The notes under the pieces: generated by a model
Seen by the model: only the letters and a program-made list of their open reading frames with translations
The model's database searches: none
What the model was told of the DNA's origin: nothing
Part shown: one piece after another, positions 32,643-42,406 of the stretch
Layout of the letters: each line of letters starts with the position of its first letter
Position numbering within the stretch: position 1 is the stretch's first letter
Assembly: GCA_947631665.1 (NCBI GenBank)
Contig: CANRMF010000016.1
Span: 1 to 43,668 of the forward strand
DNA length: 43,668 nt
Reading direction: 5' to 3'
Origin: an uncultured Lachnospiraceae bacterium
GTDB lineage: Bacteria > Bacillota > Clostridia > Lachnospirales > Lachnospiraceae
Position numbers and translations under genes: made by a program

Positions 32643-34025
32643 TTATTTTTCCAACAGGTCATCGCCTATTTTTACTACATCTCCGGCACCCATAGTTATT
32701 AACAAATCCTCTGATGAACAATTTTTTCTTAAAAAATTTTCTATTTCCAAAAAACTTGGGAAATAATAGGTCTCTGTTCCCAGAGTTTTGATTTTTTCCA
32801 TCAGGTCGGCGGAACTGATTCCCAGCGTATTTTTTTCGCGGGCGGCATAGATATCTGCGAGGATAACCGCGTCTGCCTTGGAAAGCTCCTGCGCAAACTC
32901 ATTCATCAGCGCTTTGGTTCTGGTGTAGGTGTGCGGCTGGAATACCACCCACATTTTTTTGTGGGGACAGAGCTTTGCCGTTTCAATCGTTGCCCTGATT
33001 TCGTCAGGGTGGTGCGCGTAGTCGTCGATAACCGTCGCGTTTTGAAATGTTCCTTTATATTGAAATCTCCGGTCTGTACCGGTGTACTGTTCAAGCCCTT
33101 TTAAAATCACGTCATCGCTGAAGCCTAAAAGATGCGCAGTGGCAATCGAAGCAAGGGAATTGAAAATGTTATGCTGTCCGGTTACCGAAAGCTTCACGCG
33201 CGTTTGGATTTTTCCGTTTACCATCAAATCATAGGAACCGCGCGCATAAGCATCGTATGTAATATTGACGGCGCTGTAATCACTTTTTTCAGGATTGGAG
33301 CCTACGGTAATCACGCGGCAGCGCAAATCCTTTGTAAAATATTCGATATCGGCGATATCGCTGTTGATAATCAGCGCGCCGTCCTCCGGAATCAGAGAGG
33401 CGTAGGTCTTAAAACTGTGGCGGATATCGTCCAAATCCTTAAAAAAGTCTAGATGATCCGCAGCGACATTTAAAATAATGCCGATTTTCGGCGGGAAGGA
33501 CAGAAAACTGTTGGTGTATTCACAGGATTCCGTAATAATATAGTCCGAATGTCCGATACGCGTATTCCCTTTGATGACCGGCATGATGCCGCCGACCAAA
33601 ATCGTCGGATCCGCGTCTGCCGCCAGAAGAATCTGCGAAATCATGGAGGTCGTCGTCGTTTTTCCATGTGTGCCGGATACGCCGATGGACATCGGATAAT
33701 TTTTCATAATCTGTCCGAGAAATTCGGCGCGGCTGAGCATCGGAATGTTTTTCTCCCTCGCAGCGGCAAGTTCGGGATTATCCTGTTTGACTGCTGCGGT
33801 GTAAATCAATACCGCGACGTCATCTCCCACATTTTCAGCAGTCTGGCTGTAAAAGACAGCAGCGCCGAGTTTTTCCAGATGCGCGGTGATTTCTGAGGGG
33901 CGGATATCCGAACCGGTTACGGTAAAGCCTCTTGAAAGCATAATTTCCGCAAGCCCGCTCATGCTGATGCCGCCAATTCCCGTAAAGTGGAGTTTTACGG
34001 GCGTATTAAAATTTAATTTGTACAT
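32643..34025 (-). CDS. murC: UDP-N-acetylmuramate--L-alanine ligase
   Basis: A 460-residue Mur ligase that adds the first amino acid of the peptidoglycan peptide, using ATP. The N-terminal Rossmann-like domain starts with HFTGIGGISMSGLAEI; the ATP-binding loop is SGTHGKTTT (117-125); the central domain has ESCEYTNSFLSF and NVAADHLDFFKD; the C-terminal domain has DDYAHHPDEIRATI and FQPHTYTRTKAL. Length is typical. It is transcribed alone and away from glgC, with a 360-bp shared control region. Confidence 0.97.
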   Translation of the reverse strand: MYKLNFNTPVKLHFTGIGGISMSGLAEIMLSRGFTVTGSDIRPSEITAHLEKLGAAVFYSQTAENVGDDVAVLIYTAAVKQDNPELAAAREKNIPMLSRAEFLGQIMKNYPMSIGVSGTHGKTTTTSMISQILLAADADPTILVGGIMPVIKGNTRIGHSDYIITESCEYTNSFLSFPPKIGIILNVAADHLDFFKDLDDIRHSFKTYASLIPEDGALIINSDIADIEYFTKDLRCRVITVGSNPEKSDYSAVNITYDAYARGSYDLMVNGKIQTRVKLSVTGQHNIFNSLASIATAHLLGFSDDVILKGLEQYTGTDRRFQYKGTFQNATVIDDYAHHPDEIRATIETAKLCPHKKMWVVFQPHTYTRTKALMNEFAQELSKADAVILADIYAAREKNTLGISSADLMEKIKTLGTETYYFPSFLEIENFLRKNCSSEDLLITMGAGDVVKIGDDLLEK

Positions 34026-34388
34026 ATGAAAAGCCTTTCTTATTTTATTAGAGCGCAGTGGGAAAAATCCCGTCGGACAGACGCAATTTGTAGAAAAAAA
34101 TCAATGCCCGGCGCACTCAAAAACTCTTTGTTAATAGTATACTCTTATTCCTTAAAATTTTAAAGTAAAAAAGCCGAATAATTAAATTATACGAAAAAAC
34201 ATTTAATATATTGTGCAATATGCACAACAAAAGTCGAAAAAGTTTAAAAAAAAAGGAAAAAGACGACAATAAAATGTATAAAAACTCTTTTATTCAAAGT
34301 GCTTTAATGTTATAATCTGTTATATCAATACAATCAGACAAAGAGACGTCAGGTTGTCTGAACAAAAAAATGCAACGAGGTGATTGAC
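34026..34388. promoter_or_regulatory. Divergent control region between murC and glgC
   Basis: On the plus strand an extended -10 (TGTTATAAT, hexamer 34311-34316) with only a weak -35 marks the glgC promoter. The transcript would begin near 34323 and contains a hairpin TCAGACAA/TTGTCTGA at 34334-34341 and 34354-34361 before the ribosome site. On the minus strand TATACT at 34141-34136 is a weak candidate for murC. The remainder is AT-rich. Confidence 0.5.
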
Positions 34389-35660
34389 ATGATTAAAAAA
34401 GAAATGATTGCGATGCTGTTAGCGGGCGGTCAGGGAAGCCGTCTGGGCGTACTGACAGCAAAAGTGGCAAAACCCGCAGTTGCTTTTGGCGGAAAATATA
34501 AAATTATTGATTTTCCGTTAAGTAACTGTATCAATTCGGGGATTGATACTGTCGGGGTTTTAACCCAGTATCAGCCGCTCCGGTTAAATGCCCATATCGG
34601 AATCGGTATTCCTTGGGACTTAGACCGGAACATTGGAGGTGTTACTGTTCTTCCACCATACGAAAAAAGCAAGAACACAGAGTGGTACACAGGTACGGCA
34701 AATGCAATTTACCAAAATCTTGAGTACATGCAGTCCTATAATCCGGATTATGTGTTAATCTTGTCGGGCGACCACATCTACAAGATGGATTACGAAGTGA
34801 TGCTGGATTACCACAAGGCAAATAATGCGGACGTTACGATTGCGGCGATGCCTGTTCCATGGGAGGAGGCAGGAAGATTCGGCGTGGTGGTTGCAGATGA
34901 AAACCATCAGATTTCCGAATTTCAGGAAAAACCGGAAAATCCAAAGAGCAATTTAGCGTCGATGGGTATTTATATTTTCAGTTGGCCTGTTTTGAGGGAC
35001 GCGTTGATTCAGTTGAAAGACCAGCCGAAATGTGATTTTGGTATGCACGTCATTCCTTATGTACATCAGAACGGAAAGCGCATTTTTGCGTACGAGTACA
35101 CCGGCTACTGGAAAGACGTCGGGACATTAAAATCCTACTGGGAAGCAAATATGGAGCTGATTGATATTGTTCCGGAATTTAATTTATATGAAGAATTTTG
35201 GAAGATTTATACGAAAAATGACGCGTTGCCGCCACAGTACTTATCTGCGCAGTCGGAGATTTACCGCAGTATTATCGGAGAAGGCTGTGATATCCGGGGT
35301 GGAGTTTTCAACTCGGTTATCAGCGCCAACGTCCATGTAGAGGAAGGCGCGCAGGTTCATGATTCCATTATCATGCAGGGCTGTACGATTAAAAAAGGCA
35401 CGAAGATTTATAACTCTATCATTGCTGAAAATGTTGAAATCGGAGAAAATGTAACCATTGGTGTCGGCGAATATGCCGAGAGCCAGCTCAGTAAAAAAAT
35501 ATACAACTGTGAGCTTGCTGTGATTGGAGAAAACTCTGTGATTCCTGATGGCGTAACCATCGGGCAGAACGTAGCAATTTCAGGAAAGACAGAAATAACG
35601 GATTACCCTGACGGAAAACTACCATCAGGAGGCTATATCGTTAAGGCAGGTGAGATTTAA
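34389..35660 (+). CDS. glgC: Glucose-1-phosphate adenylyltransferase (ADP-glucose pyrophosphorylase)
   Basis: A 423-residue enzyme that makes ADP-glucose, the committed step of glycogen synthesis. The nucleotide-binding signature [10 protein letters not shown] (11-20), the sugar-phosphate region [10 protein letters not shown], and [15 protein letters not shown] are present, with a C-terminal left-handed beta-helix (from about 290, hexapeptide repeats such as [25 protein letters not shown], split here by position). The start at 34389 follows GAGG with 8-bp spacing; the GTG at 34380 overlaps that site. Its stop TAA shares its last A with the start of glgD. In Firmicutes GlgC and GlgD form a mixed oligomer. 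Confidence 0.96.
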   Translation: MIKKEMIAMLLAGGQGSRLGVLTAKVAKPAVAFGGKYKIIDFPLSNCINSGIDTVGVLTQYQPLRLNAHIGIGIPWDLDRNIGGVTVLPPYEKSKNTEWYTGTANAIYQNLEYMQSYNPDYVLILSGDHIYKMDYEVMLDYHKANNADVTIAAMPVPWEEAGRFGVVVADENHQISEFQEKPENPKSNLASMGIYIFSWPVLRDALIQLKDQPKCDFGMHVIPYVHQNGKRIFAYEYTGYWKDVGTLKSYWEANMELIDIVPEFNLYEEFWKIYTKNDALPPQYLSAQSEIYRSIIGEGCDIRGGVFNSVISANVHVEEGAQVHDSIIMQGCTIKKGTKIYNSIIAENVEIGENVTIGVGEYAESQLSKKIYNCELAVIGENSVIPDGVTIGQNVAISGKTEITDYPDGKLPSGGYIVKAGEI

Positions 35661-36781
35661 TGAGGGCAGTTGGAATTATTTTAGCAGGTGGAAATAACAG
35701 TAAGATGCAGGATCTTTCAAAGAAAAGAGCCGTAGGAGCCATGCCGATGGCAGGCAGTTACAGGGCGATTGATTTTGCATTGAGTAATATGACAAATTCC
35801 CATATCCAGAAAGTGGCGGTGCTGACGCAGTACAACGCGCTTTCCTTAAATGAACATTTAAGTTCATCAAAGTGGTGGGATTTTGGTAGAAAACAGGGTG
35901 GACTTTATGTATTTACACCGTCCATCACATCGGACAACGGCTTCTGGTACAGAGGTACGGCAGATGCGATTGCGCAGAACATCGCATTTCTCAAAAAGAG
36001 TCACGAGCCGTATGTGATTATCGCTTCCGGCGACGCCATTTATAAAATGGATTATAATAAGGTTCTCGAAAAGCATGTCGAAACCGGCGCCGACATTACT
36101 GTGGTTGGCAAAAAACTGCCGGAGGGTACGGACGTATCCGCTTATGGCGTTATTTCTACCGATGAAACAGGCAGAGTGACAGATTTTATAGAAAAACCGA
36201 TTGACAGCAACAATACCTTTGTATCGACCGGCATTTATGTAATCCGCAGGAGACTGCTGATACAGTTGATTGAGGAATGTGCTGTGGAAGACCGTTATGA
36301 TTTCGTCATGGACGTTCTGATCAGAAATAAAGATGCAAAGAGAATTTACGCATACAATCTGGATCCTTACTGGAAAAATATTGCCAGTGTTAAAAATTAC
36401 TTTGAAGCAAATATGGACTTTTTGAATGATGAAGTGAGGGATTTCTTCTTTAATCAGTATCCGGACGTATACTCAAAGGTAGAAGATTTGCCGCCGGCAA
36501 AGTATAATCCGGGCGCAAGAGTCTGCAACAGCCTTATTTCAAGCGGCTGTATTATCAATGGCGAAGTGAATCATTCCGTCATCTTCAAGCAGGCTTATAT
36601 CGGAAATAACTGTATCATTAAAAATTCCATCATTATGAATGATGTGTATATCGGAGACGGCGCAGTGGTGGAAAATTGTATTGTGGAGAGCCACAGTACC
36701 ATCAATCCGAATGAACGGTTAGGAGAAGCCGATGGAGAAATTACCATCATCAATGAAAGAAATTTCAGGTATAGTTTATAA
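35660..36781 (+). CDS. glgD: ADP-glucose pyrophosphorylase regulatory subunit
   Basis: A 373-residue paralogue of GlgC. The N-terminal signature is degenerate (LAGGNNSKMQDL in place of AGGxGxRL), and the usual catalytic Lys/Arg pattern is weakened, as expected of GlgD, which raises GlgC activity rather than acting alone. FIEKPIDSNN and YWKNIASVKNYFEANMDF match the GlgD subgroup, and a beta-helix closes the protein. The ATG overlaps the glgC stop by one base, so the pair is strictly coupled. Confidence 0.95.
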   Translation: MRAVGIILAGGNNSKMQDLSKKRAVGAMPMAGSYRAIDFALSNMTNSHIQKVAVLTQYNALSLNEHLSSSKWWDFGRKQGGLYVFTPSITSDNGFWYRGTADAIAQNIAFLKKSHEPYVIIASGDAIYKMDYNKVLEKHVETGADITVVGKKLPEGTDVSAYGVISTDETGRVTDFIEKPIDSNNTFVSTGIYVIRRRLLIQLIEECAVEDRYDFVMDVLIRNKDAKRIYAYNLDPYWKNIASVKNYFEANMDFLNDEVRDFFFNQYPDVYSKVEDLPPAKYNPGARVCNSLISSGCIINGEVNHSVIFKQAYIGNNCIIKNSIIMNDVYIGDGAVVENCIVESHSTINPNERLGEADGEITIINERNFRYSL

Positions 36782-36797
36782 GGAAAGGAAGTAAAAA

Positions 36798-37070
36798 ATG
36801 AATATAACAGATATCAGAGTCAGGAAAATGACCAAAGAAGGAAAAATGAAAGCAGTTGTGTCCATTACGATTGACGGAGTGTTTGTAGTGCATGACATCA
36901 AAGTAGTCGAGGGAGACAAAGGTTTGTTTATTGCAATGCCGAGCAGAAAGGCAGCAGACGGGGAATACAGGGATATTGCACACCCAATCAATTCCGAGAC
37001 GCGCGGTTTCATTCAGGAGAAAGTACTTGAAGCGTATGAAAACGCATTGATGGAGCCGGACGAGGTATAA
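36798..37070 (+). CDS. spoVG: SpoVG family septation / RNA-binding regulator
   Basis: A 90-residue protein nearly identical in pattern to SpoVG: N-terminal ITDIRVRKM, central [21 protein letters not shown] and HPINSETR, and a C-terminal helix. SpoVG is a small nucleic-acid-binding protein that affects septation, sporulation and, in several species, virulence or metabolism. It begins 16 bp after glgD behind AAGGAAG and ends before a clear terminator, so it appears to be the last gene of a glgC-glgD-spoVG unit. Confidence 0.95.
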   Translation: MNITDIRVRKMTKEGKMKAVVSITIDGVFVVHDIKVVEGDKGLFIAMPSRKAADGEYRDIAHPINSETRGFIQEKVLEAYENALMEPDEV

Positions 37071-37100
37071 AATCATAAAAATATAAAAACATTTTTACCT

Positions 37101-37137
37101 GTGGGGAATCGACATAGCGGATTCCCCACTATTTTTT
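37101..37137 (+). terminator. Terminator after spoVG
   Basis: GTGGGGAATC and GATTCCCCAC pair across a 9-nt loop, with ATTTTTT following. Confidence 0.9.
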
Positions 37138-37214
37138 ACAAAAAACCGAATGACTTTGAAAAGAAACACTGTATTTTTTGTTCAAATAGGCGAAAAAATC
37201 AGTTTTCATTGCAA

Positions 37215-37226
37215 AAAACGTTTCAA
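37215..37226. promoter_or_regulatory. Second LacI/CcpA-like site, upstream of the beta-helix surface protein
   Basis: AAAACGTTTCAA, the same 12 bases found before the GH3 gene, lies 80 bp upstream of the ATG at 37307 and within the likely promoter. Confidence 0.4.
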
Positions 37227-37306
37227 TAACCTAAACTGAATACAGTTTACAGGCGGGGACGCCAAAATTGCAGAACAGCAAAGGGATAATTTTAGGAGGA
37301 AAAGAA

Positions 37307-40300
37307 ATGAAAAAGAGTTATGCAAAAACACTCGCATTTGTTCTGGCTTTGGTAATGGCCGTTTCAGGAATTACATGGAGCGGTATCAGTGAAAAAACGG
37401 TAGCTGCGGCTACTTATGAAGATTCTTCTACGGCAGATGGGCCTGAAGAAGCGACAACAAACGCGCAGGTGTATTTTGTAAACGTAGCAAATGGAGCATT
37501 AGTTACCGTAAACGGTACGGAAAATGATCCGATTGATGTGAGTACAAGATATACGAACGCGAACAGTGTTCCGACAAACGGCTGGTTCACCGTTTATTAT
37601 GGTGAATATGACGGAAAGGAAGTTGTAAACTTTACTTCTTCCACATCAACCAGTTGGAAAGCAGAGGGAGATAAGGTATTCCAGATTGCAAGAAGAACCA
37701 ATCCGGGCGGTTGGGAATCCGTTCAGATTGTACCGAACGGAGATGGAACCATTTCCTTTGCAAGCAGTCAGAATGACAACGCTCTGACAATTGTTGACCA
37801 GAGACTTGCCGTCAGCAATATCTCAAAAGACGATAAAGGTTCATTGTCAAACAATGAAAAGTTTTATATGTTCACACAGACAGCACCGAAAAAGGCAAGA
37901 GAGATTAAACTTTCCAATGTATCAGGAAACAGTGTGGACGTTTCATGGACAGGCTGCAGCCAGCATTTATATTCCGCATATCAGGTTTATTATGCAACGT
38001 CTGAGAAAGGCCCGTATACCCTTGCGGGAGCGACCGGCGACACGACGTTTATGGTAGATGAGTTAAATGTCAATACCCGTTATTTCTTCAAGGTGCGGAC
38101 GATTACAAACTTACGTCAGGGAAATTACAGCGCTTATTCAGACAGCGCGGTTGTATACACGAATACCCTGAAAAATGCAGATCCGTCCAAAGTTTCCATC
38201 AGGTCGGTGACCGAAGGAGACGACGGTTCCCAGACCATTACATGGCGTCAGGGACGGAATACACAGTACTATCAGATTTTACGCGCTGAGAGCCGTTATG
38301 GAGAATACAAAGTAATCGGCACGACGACGACGCTGAGTTATACGGATACGGATACCAATAAAGATTCCAAATATAGAAATTATTATAAGGTACAGGGTGT
38401 AAACGGCGAAAGTTATGGCGCATTGTCCGAACCGGGTTCTCTGGAAATCAGTATGTTCGGCGCAAATACATATGTATTTAATGAAGACGACAATGTTGAC
38501 GAGGTCAACGCAGCAATTCATCAGATTTATTTAGAGCAGCACCCGTCACAGTTTGGTTCCGGAAGATACCAGTATTTCTTTAAACCGGACATTGATGGCG
38601 ACGGCGTTGGAGATTACAACGACCTTGCACCGATTAAGGTTGGATATTATACGGCGACAAGCGGACTTGGACTGCTTCCATATGATGTGGAGCTCAACAA
38701 CGTTATGTATCCGGCTGCATTATCAGACTTTAATGCGACCTGTAACTTCTGGACATCTATTGAAAACCTGACAATTTCAGACGAAACGGTCAATGGAAGC
38801 TCCAATACCGGTCTATACGACTTCTTGGAGAACACCTTTATGTGGTCTGCTTCACAGGCAGCTCCGGCAAGAAGACTGGTTGTTGAGAGAGAAGCAATGT
38901 TTGACTGGAACTACGGCTGGGCTTCCGGCGGATACTTTGCCGATACGGTCTTCAAACAGAAAACGGGCTCTTATTCCCAGCAGCAGTATTATTATAGAAA
39001 CTGCCAGTTCAATCCTGATGTGGAGGACAGCATTTACGGCGTAAACTGGAATCAGGTCATTCAGGGCTGCACCGGCGTTGATATGGTGAACAACAAAGAC
39101 AACAGTAACAATTTATTTAATAAAGGAAAAGCTTTACTTGCAAGACAGGGCTTCTCCAACTGGGCAAGCCGCGGTTGTACGACGGTTCTTGACAAGACAG
39201 ATTCCACCAGAGAAAAACCGTTCCTGTTCTTTGACAGTGAGGCAGATGAATACAAGGTATTTGTACCGTCTGTAAGAAAAGATTCCACAGGCGTAAGCTA
39301 TACGGAGGACAGCGCAGGGCCGGGTAAAATCCTGACGCTGAACAGCTTCTACATTGCGCACCCGGACGATACGGCGGAAGTGTTAAATGAAAAGTTAGGC
39401 TGCGGTTACAACCTGATTTTAAGTCCGGGGACCTATACGCTTGAGGAACCTCTTGAGGTAACACATGAAGATACAATTATCATGGGCTTAGGCATGGCGA
39501 CACTGACTGCGGAAGACAGTAACGACGATACCTTTATCCGCGTAGCAGGAAAGGTTTATGATGAAAGCGCAGAAGTTATCGGACAGAAAGATATCGGAGG
39601 CGTTGAAATCTGCAACATCATTCTTGATGCAGGAAGAAAGACAAACAGCCTGATTGAAATGGGCTACGAGGGAACGAATGTCAACCATTCCAATAACCCG
39701 TCTGTCCTTCAGGACGTTATCTGTCGTGTCGGCGGTACCGGAACACTTGGAACAACCGGCTCATGTATGGTTATTAACAGCAATGACGTTATCGTTGACC
39801 AGACATGGATTTGGAGAGCCGACCATGGCGACAATACGGGCTGGTATGAAAATACGGCGAAGAACGGTCTGGTGGTCAACGGCGACAGAGTGACGGCGTA
39901 CGGTCTGTTCGTAGAGCATTTCCAAGAATATGATATCCTTTGGAGAGGCGAATACGGCGCAACCTACTTCCTTCAGAATGAGAAATGTTACGATCCGCAG
40001 GATCAGGGCGAATGGATGTCACATGGCGGACATAAAAACGGATATGCGGCGTACAAGGTTACAGAAAACGTAAAGAACCATTATGCGGTAGGTCTTGGTG
40101 TTTATGACGTATTTATCAATACAAACGGCGCGAGCATTTTCCTTGACAATGCGATTGAAGTTCCGAATGAACCGAACGTATGGATTGAAAATGCCTGCAT
40201 CGTAGAAATTGCAAACGGACATGGCCCGCGTGTGGGAATTAACAATATTGTCAATGATACCTGTCCGGGAATTACGACCGGCGAGGGCACATCTTCTGAC

Positions 40301-41377
40301 GGAAGCGAAACGACAAGCGGCGGTTACGCTATCCAGAGATTGTTAAGCTACAATAATAAAAATGCAATCTCCCTTCCGGACAATTATGCAAATAATGACG
40401 AATTTGGGCCGGACGGACTGATTACAAATACTGGCTCTGAAACAGGCGAGACCCCTTCCAGAGACCAGAATGCGGAAAAGGATATCCAGAAAGAAAAGGA
40501 AACGATGGATAACAGTATTCCGCTTGACGACATGGACGATGCAAAGTTCCAGCAGAAGATTAAAGATGCGACTGACGAGTGGAATTGGGCGCACCAAAAC
40601 CACCCGAAGCCGGAAACGCCGAAGAACCCGCGTCCGCAGATGACAAACGAAGATGAAATTTTAAGACAGAACGGCGTACAGGTCGGAGCAGTGTTTACAG
40701 AAGGAAACTACAACTATATGGTAACTTCCGTATCCGCAACGACCATGAAGGGAACGGCGCAGTGTCTTGGATTTAAGAGCGCAACGCTTAAAAACACTGC
40801 AACGGCAATTACCATTGCAGCGACAGCGACGCACAACTCCTTTATCTTTAACATTACTTCTGTAAAGGGCTCTGCGTTTAAGTCCTCAAAGAAGGTAAAG
40901 AAGGTTACCATCGGAAAATATGTGACGACTATCGGTTCCAGCGCATTTGCGAAGCTGAAGAAACTGACGACAGTAAAAATCGGCGCAAAAGTTACTACGA
41001 TTGGAAACAGCGCATTCTCAGGCTGTCCGAAGCTCAAAAAGATTACCTTTGGTAAAGCAGTAAAGAAGATTAACAAGAATGCGTTTAAGGGCGCAAAGAA
41101 GGTAAAGACCATCAAACTCGGAGCAAAGGTGACGACCATCGGCGCCAGCGCATTTGCAAACTGTACTTCACTGAAAACCATTACTTTCGGCAAGAAGGTA
41201 AAGAAGATTAACAAGAAGGCTTTTGCAAAGGACAAAAAGATTAAGACAATTACCTTTAAGGGAAAAGCGCTCAAGAAATTCAAAAAGAATGCTTTTGATA
41301 AGAGCGTTAAGAAAGCAAAACTGAAAGGCAATAAAAAATCCATTAAGGTATTTAAAAAGTCATTAAAAATTAAATAA
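37307..41377 (+). CDS. Large secreted multidomain protein: FnIII modules, GH55/pectin-lyase-like beta-helix, lysine-rich LRR_5 C-terminus
   Basis: A 1356-residue exported protein. AGGAGG stands before ATG 37307; the open frame to 37268 is not needed. Residues 1-36 are a signal peptide ending VAAA. About 48-185 looks like a beta-trefoil (fascin/ricin-like) module. Two fibronectin-III domains follow (about 195-285 and 288-380). From about 400 to 1000 is a parallel beta-helix region of the type seen in GH55 and related pectin-lyase-fold enzymes, opening with a Ca-binding-like DIDGDGVGDYND; catalytic residues could not be fixed. A charged linker (about 1020-1110) leads to the C-terminal BspA-type leucine-rich repeats (about 1180-1340, IGxxAFxxCxxLKxIxF pattern), extremely Lys-rich. 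Likely a polysaccharide-acting or binding surface protein held by its basic tail. No sortase signal. Confidence 0.82.
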   Translation: MKKSYAKTLAFVLALVMAVSGITWSGISEKTVAAATYEDSSTADGPEEATTNAQVYFVNVANGALVTVNGTENDPIDVSTRYTNANSVPTNGWFTVYYGEYDGKEVVNFTSSTSTSWKAEGDKVFQIARRTNPGGWESVQIVPNGDGTISFASSQNDNALTIVDQRLAVSNISKDDKGSLSNNEKFYMFTQTAPKKAREIKLSNVSGNSVDVSWTGCSQHLYSAYQVYYATSEKGPYTLAGATGDTTFMVDELNVNTRYFFKVRTITNLRQGNYSAYSDSAVVYTNTLKNADPSKVSIRSVTEGDDGSQTITWRQGRNTQYYQILRAESRYGEYKVIGTTTTLSYTDTDTNKDSKYRNYYKVQGVNGESYGALSEPGSLEISMFGANTYVFNEDDNVDEVNAAIHQIYLEQHPSQFGSGRYQYFFKPDIDGDGVGDYNDLAPIKVGYYTATSGLGLLPYDVELNNVMYPAALSDFNATCNFWTSIENLTISDETVNGSSNTGLYDFLENTFMWSASQAAPARRLVVEREAMFDWNYGWASGGYFADTVFKQKTGSYSQQQYYYRNCQFNPDVEDSIYGVNWNQVIQGCTGVDMVNNKDNSNNLFNKGKALLARQGFSNWASRGCTTVLDKTDSTREKPFLFFDSEADEYKVFVPSVRKDSTGVSYTEDSAGPGKILTLNSFYIAHPDDTAEVLNEKLGCGYNLILSPGTYTLEEPLEVTHEDTIIMGLGMATLTAEDSNDDTFIRVAGKVYDESAEVIGQKDIGGVEICNIILDAGRKTNSLIEMGYEGTNVNHSNNPSVLQDVICRVGGTGTLGTTGSCMVINSNDVIVDQTWIWRADHGDNTGWYENTAKNGLVVNGDRVTAYGLFVEHFQEYDILWRGEYGATYFLQNEKCYDPQDQGEWMSHGGHKNGYAAYKVTENVKNHYAVGLGVYDVFINTNGASIFLDNAIEVPNEPNVWIENACIVEIANGHGPRVGINNIVNDTCPGITTGEGTSSDGSETTSGGYAIQRLLSYNNKNAISLPDNYANNDEFGPDGLITNTGSETGETPSRDQNAEKDIQKEKETMDNSIPLDDMDDAKFQQKIKDATDEWNWAHQNHPKPETPKNPRPQMTNEDEILRQNGVQVGAVFTEGNYNYMVTSVSATTMKGTAQCLGFKSATLKNTATAITIAATATHNSFIFNITSVKGSAFKSSKKVKKVTIGKYVTTIGSSAFAKLKKLTTVKIGAKVTTIGNSAFSGCPKLKKITFGKAVKKINKNAFKGAKKVKTIKLGAKVTTIGASAFANCTSLKTITFGKKVKKINKKAFAKDKKIKTITFKGKALKKFKKNAFDKSVKKAKLKGNKKSIKVFKKSLKIK

Positions 41378-41420
41378 GAAATCCATTAAGGTATTTAAAA
41401 GTCATTAAAAATTAAATAAG
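41336..41420 (+). repeat. Tandem duplication of the 3' end of the beta-helix protein gene including the stop codon
   Basis: The 43 bases 41336-41378 (last 13 codons, stop and one base) are followed directly by a 42-base copy at 41379-41420 that lacks one A in an A-run. The second copy is outside the gene. Confidence 0.92.
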
Positions 41421-41447
41421 AAATCTAATTAGATTTCAATGGGAAAG

Positions 41448-41488
41448 AGGGCTGTTGCACTGACTCATGTCAGCGCAACGCCCTTTTT
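41448..41488 (+). terminator. Terminator after the beta-helix protein gene
   Basis: GGGCTGTTGC pairs with GCAACGCCC (one bulge), with an inner CTGAC/GTCAG helix, followed by TTTTTTG. Confidence 0.85.
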
Positions 41489-41622
41489 TGTATAGGGCAG
41501 GGCGCTGTTTGGGCAGCGGTGGGCGTTGGGGTATTATTGCGAAGTTTTTGTGTAGAAAAATGAAGCTTTAATTCACAAAGGAACATATACTCTGCCATCT
41601 CCCTCCGCAAGTATTGGCTTGA

Positions 41623-42327
41623 TTACATGTAAATTTCTATTTTGGCAGAGATTTACATGTAAAAAAGTGCTGATTTTTTTGAGGTTCGGATTTGATTACA
41701 TGTCAAATCCATCTTTTAGCAGGGATTTGCATGTAAAATACGTTTGCTTTTTGCAAAATTCAAATCAAATTACATGCCAAATCTACCCTTTTGCAAGAAT
41801 TTGCATGTAAAATATGTCCGCTTTCCGCAAAATTCAAATCAAATTACATGCAAAATCCATCTTTTTGAAGGGATTTGCATGTAAAATGTTCCAACTTTCC
41901 GCAAAGTTCAAATCAAATTACATGTCAAATCCACCCTTTTGCAGGAATTTGCATGTAAAATATTCCAACTTTCCGCAAAATTCAAATCAAATTACATGCA
42001 AAATCCACCCTTTCGCAGGGATTTGCATGTAAAATATTCCAACTTTCCGCAAAGTTCAAATCAAATTACATGCAAAATCCACCTTTTTGCAGGGATTTGC
42101 ATGTAAAATATGCCCGCTTTCCGCAAAATTCAAATCAAATTACATGTCAAATCCACCTTTTAGCAGAAATTTGCATGTAAAATACGCTTGCCTTCCGCAA
42201 AGTTCAAATCAAATTACATGTCAAATCCACCCTTTCGCAAGAAATTGCATGTAAAATGTTCCAGCTTTTCAAAAAGTTCAAATCAAATTACATGCAAAAT
42301 CCACCTTTTGCAAGAATTTGCATGTAA
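41623..42327. repeat. 74-bp repeat array 3: ten 41-bp boxes with 33-bp spacers
   Basis: Box starts are 41623, 41696, 41770, 41844, 41918, 41992, 42066, 42140, 42214 and 42288. Spacing is 74 bp throughout except 73 bp after the first box, which lacks one base; the last box also is 40 bp. Boxes pair as TTACATG(T/C)-(C)AAATCC with GG(A/G)ATTTGCATGTAA. Spacers are conserved (TTCC, CCGCAAA and TTCAAATCAAA blocks). It fills most of the 1.3-kb gap before cysD. Confidence 0.97.
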
Positions 42328-42406
42328 AATAGTTCTGGTTTCTAAAAGTCTTTTCATTCAGCAGCCCCATCTTTTCTTGCAGCAGGGCAGAAAAGCAAAA
42401 TTTTGC

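Noticed and set aside
41623-42327. CRISPR array (41-bp repeats, 33-bp spacers)
   Set aside because: The spacers are near copies of each other, the repeats are variable palindromes, and no cas gene is present. Automated finders may flag all three 74-bp arrays wrongly.
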